A DNA stretch of 64,000 bases from Panaeolus papilionaceus (lineage: Eukaryota > Basidiomycota > Agaricomycetes > Agaricales). Below the pieces are notes generated by a model. The model did no database searches, was not told the DNA's origin, and saw only the letters and a list, made by a program, of their open reading frames with translations. The DNA lies in contig JADNRZ010000001.1 in assembly GCA_015501605.1 (NCBI GenBank), forward strand, positions 2,356,001 to 2,420,000, written 5' to 3'. Of this stretch, positions 26,581-38,598 are shown piece after piece (position 1 is the first letter of the stretch; every line of letters begins with the position of its first letter). The position numbers were made by a program, and so were the translations under genes.

Positions 26581-27205
26581 GACGATGAGTTGGTTGATGG
26601 AAAAAATAAATTGGTTGAGGGTAAGATGATGTCTGGGTTACAGTATGAGCTTTTATACGGAGAGTTGGCTACTTAATGCTTTACAAATTACAGCCTCGTG
26701 ACGTTTTGTCTTTCCGTTTCCGTATTACGTCATCCTAAAAGACCTCTTACAGCCCGGTCATTCCCTGGCCATTTGGCATTTCCGCTCCAATCCGATAGCT
26801 ATAAATTCATTTCTAAAGGTCTGGGTCTAGCCTCGGTCATCGTACATAACCTGTGCTCACCCGGATCCTTCCATAACTCCTATCCCCTCAAAATCATATA
26901 ATATTTAAACCGTTCATTCAACAGTCGAAAGGTATCTACTATAGGAACTGCTATGTATGAAATAAGACAAAGCTCTCAAAGGTATTGCGGCAATGGTAGT
27001 TCAGACTGAGAATGCCCAGTAATATCAAAGTAAGATGACACAGGGAGCGCATGTCCGTACAACCGATTCGGGATTCAAACATCAACATGCAAACGGGAAT
27101 AGAATCAAAGGAAAAGGAAACGGAAAAAAACCAAAACTGACATCATGACCGGAAGGTAACTGGCGATTACACACGATGTTACAAATCAAAAGTACATCAA
27201 CAAAA
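26581..27205. promoter_or_regulatory. Upstream region of the Rcf2-type gene with a CRE-like site
   Basis: 625 bases between the Rcf2-type start and the nucleoporin stop. A TTACGTCA octamer at 26725-26732, about 145 bases before the ATG, resembles a bZIP (CRE/ATF) site. The part near 27000-27205 is probably the nucleoporin 3' UTR. No gene is seen. The motif is only a sequence match. Confidence 0.3.
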
Positions 27206-30200
27206 TTAAAAGTGGTCCACAGTAAACGTCCATGTTCCAGTTTTAATGTTGAAGTTTTCAAAGTGAGTATCCTTCATGTTCTTCAGTCGCTTTAGGTGCT
27301 TGACAGCATGGGGGTGACTGGCATCCTTGATTGGTTCTCTCGACGCCTTGTCAACACCCCAACAATGTTCCAAAATCAATCTAGCCTTCACATTAAGCCC
27401 AGAACCAGGAGGGGGTTTATCAACGTCCTCGCTGTCAGGATAAACGCTGCACTCCTTGTCGTCAAACCTCACAACCTCTCCCAACAGTGCCCCCAGCTTG
27501 GGCAAACCTGTAAGATCCACAGGTTCGAGGAAGTGAATCTCTCCATAACCCTTGCGTCCCACAATAAGGCCTTCAAACGAAGACAGTTGATCGTATCCAG
27601 CTTTCTTCAGACTCGGTAGATCGGGTTTCAAGTAATAATCGCCTTCAGTAAGCTCCGTTGATTGAACTTTTTCGTTGTCGACCGGCGCGATATCTTTCGT
27701 GCTTTGCGCTGTGAACTTGTTGGGCGTGCGCATTCGCTGAGCCGGAGTGGGCGATTCTTGGACTTGAGGGGCAGTAGTCTGTGTGGCATCCTTTTCGCGA
27801 GAAGCAACACTGAGAGCAGGGCTGAACGTCACTTTGCCTGACCGCATTCCTCCAGGACTGCCAGATTTGACAAATAGCTCTGTCGGATCGACCTTCTTGT
27901 CAAGAATGACTTTCTTGACGCTTTGTCGAGCACCACTACCAAGCGAAGGACTTCCACTCCTTCCCAAGAAATCAGGTCCAACAGAGGAAGATCGTGCATC
28001 CGACTTGTTGGGAATCAGCGCATTGGGCTTCCCAGAGGTGAACGAAACAGAAGAAGTGAAGGGACTACCAGTCGAGGATGTCGGATTGGTAGATGACCCA
28101 AAACCCCGCAGCTTTGAATTAGCGGGTGTATATCCCATCTGCACTCGAGGAACAGGGGAACGTGTAGGGATATCCACAAAGAATCCTGCCTTTTTCTTCG
28201 CTGCCTGGCTTTGATCTAAATCAAAAACACGCGGTGCAGAGTTGAGCAACGAGTACAATGGGACATTTTCACTAATAGGTTGCGAAATGGAGGTGACTAG
28301 CGACCCTTGGGGAGCTACGGTCGAATTTCCAAATAAGCCCGATGCATTGCCAGATAACGATGTTCCGAGAGCGGGTGCAGCCGGTTTGTTGCCAAATAAT
28401 GAGTTGGTCTGATTTCCTCCCATCGTGTTCGTGAAGAGGCTGTTGGGTTGCTGCGTTTGCGTGTTGCCTGTGTTTGCGTTTTGACCAAATAGTGATGTTG
28501 TAGGTTGGGCAGGCTTATTGAAAAGATTCCCAAACAGACCACTACCTGCAGGTTGTTGCTGTTGTTGTTGCTGCTGTTGCTGATTTTGTTGAGTGTTTCC
28601 AAACAGACTACCTCCGGTATTCGTATTCCCGAACAACGAAGGGGTAGTGGTGGTCGTGTTGGTGTTGGCTTGCCCAAATACTGTCGGGAATAAGATTTTA
28701 ATCTGAATTATAAACTAAATGTGCTTACACGACGTGGTTGCTTGCGCAGGATTTTGCTGCTGCTGCTGCTGGTTGTTTCCGAAGAGTGATGAAGTTCCAA
28801 AGAGACCAGAGGGTTGACTTTGTTGAGCTGGCTGTGTCTGTTGCTGGGTATTTCCAAAGGTCCCAAATGCAGAGGCAGCTGGCTGCGCGGCTGGTTGAGG
28901 AGCACCAAAGATAGAGGGTTTGGCAGCCGTATTGCCTGTAGTATATGGATCAGAAAGCGAGAACAAACGAGGTCCTTGGACACATTAAAATAACATACCA
29001 AATCCAGAAAAGGCAGATGTTGTGTTAGTTGGTTGGGTACCCCCAAACAGGCTGGTCGTCTGTGCAGGCTGCTGCTGCTGCTGCTGTTGAGCCGTGCCAA
29101 ATGTACCGCCTGTTCCAAATGTGTTGGTGGTTGTAGTGCCTGAAGCCATGTCAGTGGGGCATTTTGGAAGCAGTGAGTCAAACAAACCAGTCCCAAATCC
29201 ACCAAAACCTGTGGTGGCAGGTTTATTCGCGGTGTTACCAAAAGCTGAAGGCGTAGATCCAAAAATGGATGTCTGCTGAGGTTGTTGCTGCGGTTGGCCG
29301 AAGGCGCCAAAAGCGCTTGTAGCGGGTTGTTGTTGATTTTGTTGTCCAAACGCTGACCCAGTCCCAAAAATGGAACCTGTGTTAGCAGCAGGTTGGGCAG
29401 CAGGTTGACCAAACGCGCCAAAACCTGTACCCGTCGTTGTAGGGGCAGCAGGGGCAGGTGTACCAAAGATAGATGTCGTAGTGGGTTGAGCGGGTTGGGT
29501 CCCGAATACGCTAGTTGTTGCAGGTTGAGTAGTCCCAAACGCGCCAGCAGCTCCAAATCCACTTGTGGTGGCAGTCTTTCGATTTTGGGCGTAATCTTGT
29601 ACTCGGAGTTCCTAGAGAGGGTTAGCGGAGAGCCAACACGAAATGTATCATAACAGGACGAACCTCGAATGAATAGCCAGAGTAGGCTTCCATGCTCACG
29701 ATAGCTTGGAACTGGGAGGTGGCGTTCGAATTTGCGACCTCCTTCTCAGGCGTAGCTGCGTATGGCGGAGAAGCTGTTCCTGTTGTAACTACGGGAAACT
29801 TCGAGCCCGTTGTACCTAGGACATTATCAATAGATGCTAATGCAAGATGATTGCAGATAATCTTACCTGCCGCGGTTCCGAAAGCAGGCTTAGTCGCTCC
29901 AAACAAACCGCTTGTGGAACCAAACGCTGAACCAGGAGTGGTAGTTGCAGGTTGTCCGAAGACGGATGTAGTTTGCTGTGGTTGTGCTGCAGGCTGGCCG
30001 AAGGCAGATGTGGTACCTGTACTGCCAAAAGCACTGGTCCCTCCACCAAAAGCGCCAAACCCAGTGGCAGGTTTCGCTCCAAAAGCACTCGTCGTTGTGT
30101 TTGTATTCCCACCACCAAACCCGCCTGTTAAAGAAGATTAGCTAGATAACGCGTGCAAAAAAGATGAATACTGACCGAAACCCGTGTTGGTTGCTGGTGC

Positions 30201-30438
30201 TGGTGCTCCTAGATTTCCAAACATTGGATTAACCTGGGGTTGTTGCTGTTGCTGGGGTTGTCCAAAGGTATTTGTAGCACCGAAGGCTCCGGAAAGATTA
30301 ATGGATTATTGAGTGACTCAGAAAGAAATAACCCTCACCATTGTTTGTTGTTGACCCAAACGCTGCAGGCTGGCCAAAGGTATTCGTCGGCTGTTGTTGC
30401 TGACTTTGATTTTGATTTGACCAAGTTGACCCAAACAT
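27206..30438 (-). CDS. FG-nucleoporin, Nup98/Nup100/Nup116 type
   Basis: Met at 30438 starts MFGSTWSNQNQSQQQQPTNT. The N-terminal ~600 residues are FG/GLFG repeats with poly-Gln runs (for example FGNTQQNQQQQQQ and GSGLFGNLFNK), the permeability barrier of the nuclear pore. Near 29620-29760 there is a Gle2-binding-like segment, SQFQAIVSMEAYSGYSFE joined by splicing to ELRVQDYAQNRKT. The C-terminal exon (27206-28636) ends in the Nup98 autopeptidase-type fold: YYLKPDLPSLKKA, VGRKGYGEIHFLEPVDLTGL, then RLILEHCWG, and a final TGTWTFTVDHF. The stop codon follows the HF of the cleavage site directly, so no Ser nucleophile and no Nup96 portion is encoded. Seven or more exons, with small introns between repeat blocks. 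Confidence 0.9.
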
Positions 30439-30722
30439 TTCTTGCCAAAGAACAGGCTTTAAAATAGGAATAAATGGCTTGTCGTCGTCGTCGAGACCGT
30501 CGACAGAATTTCTTTTAAAAAGCGTCGTGCACTGACCGACTGAGTAGCGACTTCAAGTCATTCAGACTCCGATTTCTTGTTGAGTCAAACTCACACGGTC
30601 CCCTAATCTGATTGGTTCACACCACGTGCATAATTTTTTGTTTCCTGATTTGGTTCGGCCAATCTTCCGAGCACTTTCTTCCTTACAACCTCAAAAATCT
30701 GTCCTATATCAAAAAAAATAAT
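30439..30722. promoter_or_regulatory. Divergent promoter, nucleoporin and RNA polymerase I subunit
   Basis: 284 bases separate two divergent start codons. It contains ATTGG at 30611-30615 and CCAAT near 30659-30663 (two CCAAT boxes in opposite orientation) with a palindromic CACGTG at 30623-30628 between them. These fit HAP-complex and bHLH sites, which is inference from motif only. Confidence 0.4.
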
Positions 30723-33700
30723 ATGCCAGATGGTTCAGGGAGACCGAGCAGGGTGCCAACTTTTAATACACTTGAACGAGAAAAAGCTTTTCGAAATCCT
30801 CCAAAGGATGGCTCGACTTACAGCATTTTAAACGAATTCGTTACCCCTCATATCGAATCTTTCAATGCTCTTTTCGACGACTCCGGTCTTCCATCGGGCG
30901 ACGGTGACGGTCGAGGGCTTTTAAACCTCGCTTTGCAAGACATTGGCGAACGTGTCGTTTTCGACGGCACAGGTCAAGCCGGGACCGAAAGCGGAGTTGA
31001 CGGTTGGGGTAACAGAATGAGGAGTAAGTCAAACGCCTTGTGAATCTCCGGAGACAAGCTGAATGACTTCAGTTTGGATTGACCAGGTAACTATTGCGAG
31101 GCCGATGGTGCCTGAGAAAGATCGTCAGGCTGCTGAGCGGAGGGTATTCCCTGCAGAGGTTCGACACCAGCTTTGACTTGTGGCTTTATCTTTTATTAAT
31201 TTGCTTAGGCGCGCGAAAGGCTCACCTCATATCGAGGCCGAATGGCTATCAAGCTATGTTGGACAGACACATACGGACTGCAGCACGATATGATGAAGGA
31301 CTGTGGCCTTGTCCCGATCATGGTTCGCGTACGTATATGTCCACTCTGCTTTAACACCTCAACTTCTAATCTTTACCCCAAGTCCGTTAGGTGTAATCTT
31401 CGATCCATGTCGTCGGCCGAGCTAGTGAAGCACCACGAAGAACCAGAGGAATTTGGTGGTTATTTTATTATCAACGGCAACGAGCGTCTCATTCGCTACC
31501 TTATTCTCCCAAGACGAAACCATGTCATCTCCCTTCTCCGTCCTTCATTTGCTAATCGAGGCCCATCTTATACTCAATACGCCGTTCAAATTCGTTGTGT
31601 TCGACCAGATCAGACGGCAGTAACCAACACCCTTCACTATCTTCAAAATGGCAGCGCCATGCTACGCTTCACATGGAGAAAACAAGAATATGTTGTTCCT
31701 ATCATGCTCATTCTCAAAGCCCTAGTATCCGCATCAGACAAGGAGATATTCGAGGGGATCATGATGCAAGATTACGACAATACTTTCCTGTCTGACCGCA
31801 TCGAGCTCTTACTCCGCAGTTTCAAAACATACTCTCTGCACACTGGGGACCAGTGCCTAGAGTATCTCGGTGACAAGTTCCGCGTTATCTTGAACCTTCC
31901 AGAGGATTGGTCAAATGCTGCTCAAGGAGCGTGGTTAATTCAAAAAATGATTTTGGTCCACCTCCAATCACCCCGAGACAAGTTCAGGATGCTCTTGTAG
32001 GCCACAATCTGTAAACCTGCTGCATCACACTAACAGTCTGATTTGTAGGTTCATGCTTCGCAAGCTCTACTCAACTGTGTCAGGTGCATGCAGCGCTGAT
32101 AACCCTGATTCGCCTCAGCACCAGGAAGTTCTACTGCCCGGAAGTTTGTACAGTATGATCATTAAGGAAAGGATGGAAGAAATTCTGAATAACATCCGCA
32201 CAAACATCGTCATCGACGTTCGAAACGGGGTAGCCGTAGACTTTAACGACAGTGAGTATTCAGTCTCTGTTCGGGAATTCTGTCTAAGGCTAGCTAGAGC
32301 GTTATTTTACCAAGGTGACCTCACGAGTAAATTTCGACATTGGCTCAAAACTTTCCAACTTCCTCGCTACTGGAAACCTTGTGTCGCCAACTGGCTTAGA
32401 CCTCCAACAGGCGTCTGGTTTCACTATCATCGCGGAAAAGCTGAATTGGCAGCGTTATATCAGCCACTTTAGGTGTATACATCGCGGTGCCTTCTTTGCT
32501 GAACTTAAAACTACGACAGTTCGAAAACTCCTACCTGAGGCCTGGGGTATGTTTTTTTTAGTCATCGAAACCCAAACATATACCTACTTAATGATTCTAC
32601 AGGGTTTCTGTGTCCGGTGCACACTCCTGATGGTTCACCCTGTGGTCTTTTGAATCATCTATCGCGAACATGTCGTATCGTGACTGCCCCCCTCGCTGTT
32701 TCTCATCTTCCAGCCCTCCTCGCAGCTCACGGCATGACCCAGGTATTTAGTACTTCCATCAATGGCCAGAAGAATATCTGCATACAGCTTGACGGACGTG
32801 TCATTGGGTGGGCGCGTCCTGCAGCTGCAGCTCAGCTAGCCACTAACATCCGAATTTGGAAAACAGAAGGACTACATGACGTCCCTCTCGATCTCGAAAT
32901 CGGTTTTGTCCCAGAATCCAAGGGAGGTCAATATCCAGGGTTATACCTCTTCTCTACCAAAGCACGAATGATGCGACCTGTCAAATATCTACCCAACGGT
33001 CGGGACGATCAAGTAGGGTCATTTGAGCAAGTATACATGGACATCGCCTGCACACCCGAAGAAATACAACCTGGTATCTCTACTCACGTCGAGCACAACC
33101 CTACAAACTTCCTCTCCATCCTCGCCAACCTTACACCGTTTTCCGATTTTAATCAGGTAGGTGACCTCTGTGCCGTCGGAAAACAGGTCTGATGTCTTCA
33201 AAATGCAGTCTCCTCGTAACATTTATCAGTGCCAGGTGCGTAATTCTCAGCACTCTCCTGTCTTTTACTAAGACTATCACATAGATGGGTAAACAAACCA
33301 TGGGAACACCTTCAACAGCTTTGCAACATCGTACCGATAACAAGTTATATCGACTACAGACCGGCCAGTCACCTGTCGTGCGACCTGCACTGCACAACAC
33401 TTACGCGATGGATGCATTCCCTAACGGTACAAATGCCATAGTCGCTGTTATTTCGTACACCGGTTATGATATGGAGGATGCTATGATTCTGAACAAATCT
33501 GCACACGAGCGAGGATTTGCTTACGGCACCGTCTACAAATCTCAGATCATTGACCTAAAAGACATGCGTGGGGCATCCAAGTCTTCTACACCTTCACTTC
33601 ACTTCGGTATCGCAAAAGACATCATCAGATACGGAGACAAGGCCCATGATTCCATCAACTTTTTGGACGACGACGGTCTGCCATTCATCGGTGTCAGATT

Positions 33701-34971
33701 GTCGGCAGGAGATCCTATCGCAGCTTATATCGACGATACAACATCTCGCACGAAGTTTGTGAAGTACAAAGGAGATGAAGTGGCCTATGTGGACCAAGTA
33801 CGACTTCTAGGTATGAATCTCGGTCTCACATTCCCTAATGCCATTTTAATATGTATGATATGAACAGGAACGGACGCTGGTGATTCTGAGTTGCAAAAGC
33901 TTCACATCACCCTACGCATAACTCGTTCTCCCGTCATTGGCGACAAGTTCTCGTCACGACATGGTCAAAAGGGTGTTTGTTCTCAGAAATGGCCAGCCGT
34001 TGATATGCCCTTCACTGAAAGTGGCATGCAACCTGATGTTATCATCAATCCCCATGCTTTCCCCAGTCGCATGACCATTGGCATGTTGGTCGAGTCTATG
34101 GCTGGGAAAGCTGGTGCAATGCATGGTTTGGCTCAAGACGCAACGCCGTTTAAGTAAGATTTGTATGAAGTTTGCTCCATAGCTTCAACTGATGATAAGG
34201 ATAGGTTCACAGAAGAAGACACGGCGATCAATTACTTCGGCGAGCAACTTCAAGCAGCTGGCTACAATTATTACGGAAACGAACCAATGTATTCTGGAAT
34301 AACCGGTCAGGAGTTTGCGGCGGACATTTATATTGGGGTCGTTTACTACCAGCGTCTCCGTCACATGGTATTGGACAAGTTCCAGGTTCGGACAACTGGC
34401 CCTGTCGATCCAGTTACCCGTCAACCCGTCAAGGTAAGGTGTTTCTATGCATCTTTAAAACCGGAACTGAATAGACCCCACTTCTTTAAACTCTTAGGGT
34501 CGAAAACGTGCTGGAGGTATCCGTTTCGGAGAGATGGAACGTGATGCCCTGATCGCGCATGGAACTTCATTCCTGCTCCAGGACCGATTGATGAACTGTT
34601 CAGATTATTCGACGGCATGGGTGTGCCGCACCTGCGGCAGCCTGATATCGCTCGGTTACGAAGATGTTAGTCTTGGAGAGGCCATTGTTGGTGGTACAGG
34701 TCTGAAACCCACCGGTCCTGGTGGAGAATACTGTCGTGTCTGTCGAGCTGCGGCCGAGGAGCAAGATGCTCGTGAGCGACAGGCTTTGGAAACCGGGCAA
34801 CATCTGCAACGTCCCAAGGCCGACGTCCGGGTCGCCATACCCTCTCAAAATGTGCTGGGGAGGGCCTCAAAAAGCGGTGATCTTGATGTGGTCGCTGTGC
34901 CATACGTATTTAGATATCTCTGTGCTGAATTGGCATGCATGGGTATCAATGTATCACTAGAAGTTCGTTGA
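30723..34971 (+). CDS. RPA135: RNA polymerase I second-largest subunit (RPA2/Rpa135)
   Basis: This is the beta-like catalytic subunit of the polymerase that makes pre-rRNA in the nucleolus. It starts [20 protein letters not shown]. Family sequences follow in order: [39 protein letters not shown], a lobe region with IEILLRSF-like helices, [18 protein letters not shown] (C-terminal of the fork), then [20 protein letters not shown] in the catalytic hybrid-binding domain, [20 protein letters not shown] and [20 protein letters not shown]. Near the end a zinc-binding clamp is formed by CRTC and CRVC separated by about 35 residues. It ends SLEVR at 34969-34971. About ten introns, all short. Both the Pol I identity (over Pol II/III) and completeness rest on the N-terminus and the HF-loop wording; I am confident. 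Confidence 0.94.
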
Positions 34972-35202
34972 CAGGGGTTTTTGTTCCTGTGCACTCCCTT
35001 ACTCCTTGTTTTATTACACATAATTTCATTATATATTTGTATGATAAATCCATACGAAACAAGGCTCGAATTACAGAAGCAATGAATAATGCAAACCCCA
35101 GGGTTTGAACGAATAATAACGTTACAGGATTGGAATAGACTAAGTACGAATGAGTGTTTGGTAGAATTCAATCAACAGTAATACAAAAAGGACGAGGTTT
35201 GA

Positions 35203-38200
35203 TCAAACCGGAACGGAAACAGGAAGCGTTACTCCTATAGGACGAATGTTGAGGGGGGTATTGTGGATGTTGTTGGATGCGGAATCGGGTCTGCTGATTT
35301 CAGCGGGTGTAGCCTGTTCAGTCAGAACTGGTGCTGGCTGCTCCTTCTCGTCCTCTGAACCTAAATCCAGGGATGGTGTGCTGCCTAGGAAGTGATCAAT
35401 AAGAGATGCTTCCAGAGAGGGGTCGTGTATGGCGGGAGTCCTCTTTATGACAGATAGTGATGGGGAAGGATAGGGCACATCCTGTTCCTTGGAATCCTTG
35501 CTCATCAAACCGCTGCGGGTCATATAAATGTCCACAATAAGCCGACACTCATCCGCGGTCGTGGCGCTCGCTAACAAGCGGCGCATGTCCCGGATATCGG
35601 ATTCGGCTAGAGTTGGTCCCTCCGGAGCGGCAACGATAACAGGAGGAACAGGTTTTCGTGGTATAGAGGAATGGGAAACAGTACGGACAGGGATAATGGG
35701 TTTGTGCTCGGTATCTTTAGCCGGATGTGGAGGACGAGACATGCCGTTGCCGTTGCCGTTGCTGTTACCGTTATGTGAAGGATAGGAGGGTGGGCCAAGA
35801 GGATGAACCATCGTATTGCGAGGGGAGCGCTTCTCAGACTTTTCTCTGCTTAACGATGCCGCTGGGGTGATAAGAGGTGGAGTGGAGGGAACAGGGGGAA
35901 CAGGCACTCGCTCCGCGTGCGCTCTTTCCGGAGTTCTATGTGCATGTTCCTGATGATAGGTAGAGGGGCCTCGATTCTCATTCAGGGAATTCGCTGAAGG
36001 AGAAATGGGAGGAGATACGGGACGGGGCCGAGGAGGAATTGGACGGTTAGCTAGGGAAGCCAAAGCACCACTTGGTGTGGACGTAACATAAGCTTTAGTG
36101 TTGATTGGGGTGGCCGAGACCTTGGTTGGAGTGGAAACTCTGACCGGTTCTTGGGTTGCCTTGGTTTTTTCTACATTCCCAAGGTTAAGTTTTGAGATCA
36201 TTCTCTGCAAGCGGCCAGCTGGTTTCTGTTTTTCAAGGGAAACGGAGCTCTGAGCATAATCAGGAGGGCCATCAGATAAAAAGTCCATTAATTCTCGTCC
36301 ATTTTGCGACAGTTTTGGCTCAGGTGGGCCCTCAGCGAGGAAGTCCATTAGTTCGCGAGTGGTTGCTGAAACGGCGTGAGGTCGGGCGCGGGCAGGGGTG
36401 GACGGAACGGAGGATGGGACTGGCTTCCTGCTCTGCGGCGGTGGGGGGTTAACGTCGTCGTCATAATCTGATCCATTCATTATGTCGTCTAGATCTAATG
36501 ACTCCCTGTTTCTTTGCTTGACACGAGTACGTGGTGGGAAGCCATTGTCGGGACGACTATGATGCATCTTAGGAGGTTGTGGATAGGCCGACGGTGCTGT
36601 AGACGTTGAAGGGACGCGTACTGGCTTCCGACTGATACTACTTGGAAGTCCACTAGATGTCGACTGAGAACGGGTGCGACTAGAGGCTGCAGATGATACA
36701 GTTGTGGGAGGTGTAGCAACACTAATTTGTCGAGGACGAGGCTGTTTAGGTGACTGCTCCTCCTCGTCTTCAACGATTGCTTCTACCTGACGCAGGGAAG
36801 GTCGTTGTGAGTTTGAGCGAGAAGTAGGATGAATGTCAGGTTCAGAGTGAGAGGGGAAATGATTTGGACGTTTGGATGCTCGCGAATCTTTTTCTTGTTT
36901 GTATACCTAGATTGGACCAAAGTTTGTAAGGGATGATGACTAATCATGAGTGGTCTAAAAAAAAACAAACCTCCATTGTTTTTAAACGATCAGGAGTTAG
37001 GGACACTTTCATCGTGGATGCCGAGCGCATTAAATCGTCAAACTCCCGAAGCATTGCGGCGTCCTGGATGAATGGTTAAATTATTTAGTACTTTTTTTTT
37101 TTTGATCATCAAAGCTTGTGTACTCACTTCTATAACGCTTGGTGCATCATCATCCACCAATGGACGAAGCTCGCTTTTCATCGACTCGGATTTCTTGTGA
37201 CTGATTTGACTTTCAACTTCCCCTGGGTGTTTGCTCCCAAACATTCTCATTGCCTTGGCCTTTTCAAAGGATGGTCGACTTCCATTGGCTGGAGTAGCGG
37301 GTGGAAGTGTTCCCTCCGATGACTGTCGCGAACGCGTCCCAGTATTGCTAACTGTTGTTGCGAGTTCATTTTGAGGGGACGACGTTCGGGAATTGCTATT
37401 CATGTCGCTGCGTGAGAATGACTTGCTTCGTCTGGTTTTCGGGGGCATTGACATGGACTCGATCTGCTCATAAACTACATTGCTTTAGTGTTGGGTAGAA
37501 ATGATGTGATGCATAATATATTTATATTACCTTTCATGGTCTTGAAAAGACTGTAAATCGAGCCATCCTCGCAGAGTGCAACAAACAAGTCGTTCACATG
37601 TGCATGAGTTCGGCTGCTGTCACGCGCTGCCACACGGCCAACATTGGAAAGAATATGCCTACCAATCGCTTAAGCACGCAGATAGTCGTCAAGCAAAAAA
37701 ATCGTAGACTTACTCGCACATAGACCTATGGGGACCGTCAGCATTTTAGCAGGTGTATGAAAATAATGATAACGCACTCGAGGATTGCGGTTAAATATAA
37801 CGCTGCGGGGTCAACCAAAGCAGGAACAGGTGGGTATGGGTGTGACTGCTTGAAACGCTCATGAATGCGGGCTTCCTGAACTGGGTCTTCGTCTTGCTCG
37901 TTCAGGGTTGAATAAGCCTCACACTTCAGACGCAACAACTGGAATCGAACGAGATAAGAAACCGGAACAAAATAACGGTAATAAAAGGAAATAGAAACTT
38001 GCTTCGAAAGCCCACTGCAGGTGGAATGTTTGCGCGTCATCCTCCAAAGCTGACCTTGGATCCCTCCGTTCCCAATAAGCCCTCAATTCTACTTCGGCCT
38101 CAAGTAGAGCTTCCTTTCCAAGACTAGTAGGAAGTAGATTGAGCAAGCTAGCTCTGAGTTTATCTGTTGCAAGAGAGCAAGCAGTGCTCAAAATCTTGTG

Positions 38201-38392
38201 AAGAAACTCGTCAAGCAGAACATTGATAACTCTAAGTGCGTCTGCTTTTAGTTTAAAAGGACGTATTTCGGAGAGGATGACATCGGCAGAGTGGGAAGAG
38301 ATGTAAGATGGCCCTAGTAATAAATCACGTAAAAATGAGGAAATTAAATGCAAAGAGTAGAACTAACCGTTGGAGTCGACGACGCCAGGCAT
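35203..38392 (-). CDS. H2A-like histone-fold protein with long disordered tail
   Basis: Met at 38392 (MPGVVDSNG, spliced to PSYISSHSADVILSEIRPFK). The N-terminal ~230 residues are helical. After DALRVINVLLDEFLHKILST and LLPTSLGKEALLEAEVELRA comes PAALYLTAILESMCEHILSN, then VGRVAARDSSRTHAHVNDLF, which resembles the alpha2-loop-alpha3 part of histone H2A. The piece ESMCE is joined through a 12-nt exon at 37714-37725. The remaining ~800 residues are Ser/Pro/Arg-rich and disordered, with two tandem motifs RELMDFLAEGPPEP and RELMDFLSDGPPDY, and a short helical segment DIRDMRRLLASATTADECRL near the C-terminus. The start is set by the only good splice into the helical part. I do not recognise the gene; a nuclear, chromatin or transcription role is inference from the fold. 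Confidence 0.7.
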
Positions 38393-38598
38393 TGTCGAGG
38401 GGACAGCAAAGGAAGCTGTTCACATACAACACAAACAGTCAAAACTGCCTGCGACTTTCCAGGAAGAATATGTTTATATCTTCCCACGATTTACTTGGAT
38501 CTCGTTGTTATGTAGACTTTTTATTTATTTATTTTATAAAAGTCTTGACCAAGTAATTGATTTATTACACCGGTTACAAAACTGAGTTATAATTACTT

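Noticed and set aside
28708..29562. 284-codon minus-strand Leu/Pro-rich frame inside the nucleoporin gene
   Set aside because: It is the wrong frame across FG repeat exons and introns; the true frame gives FG and GLFG repeats.
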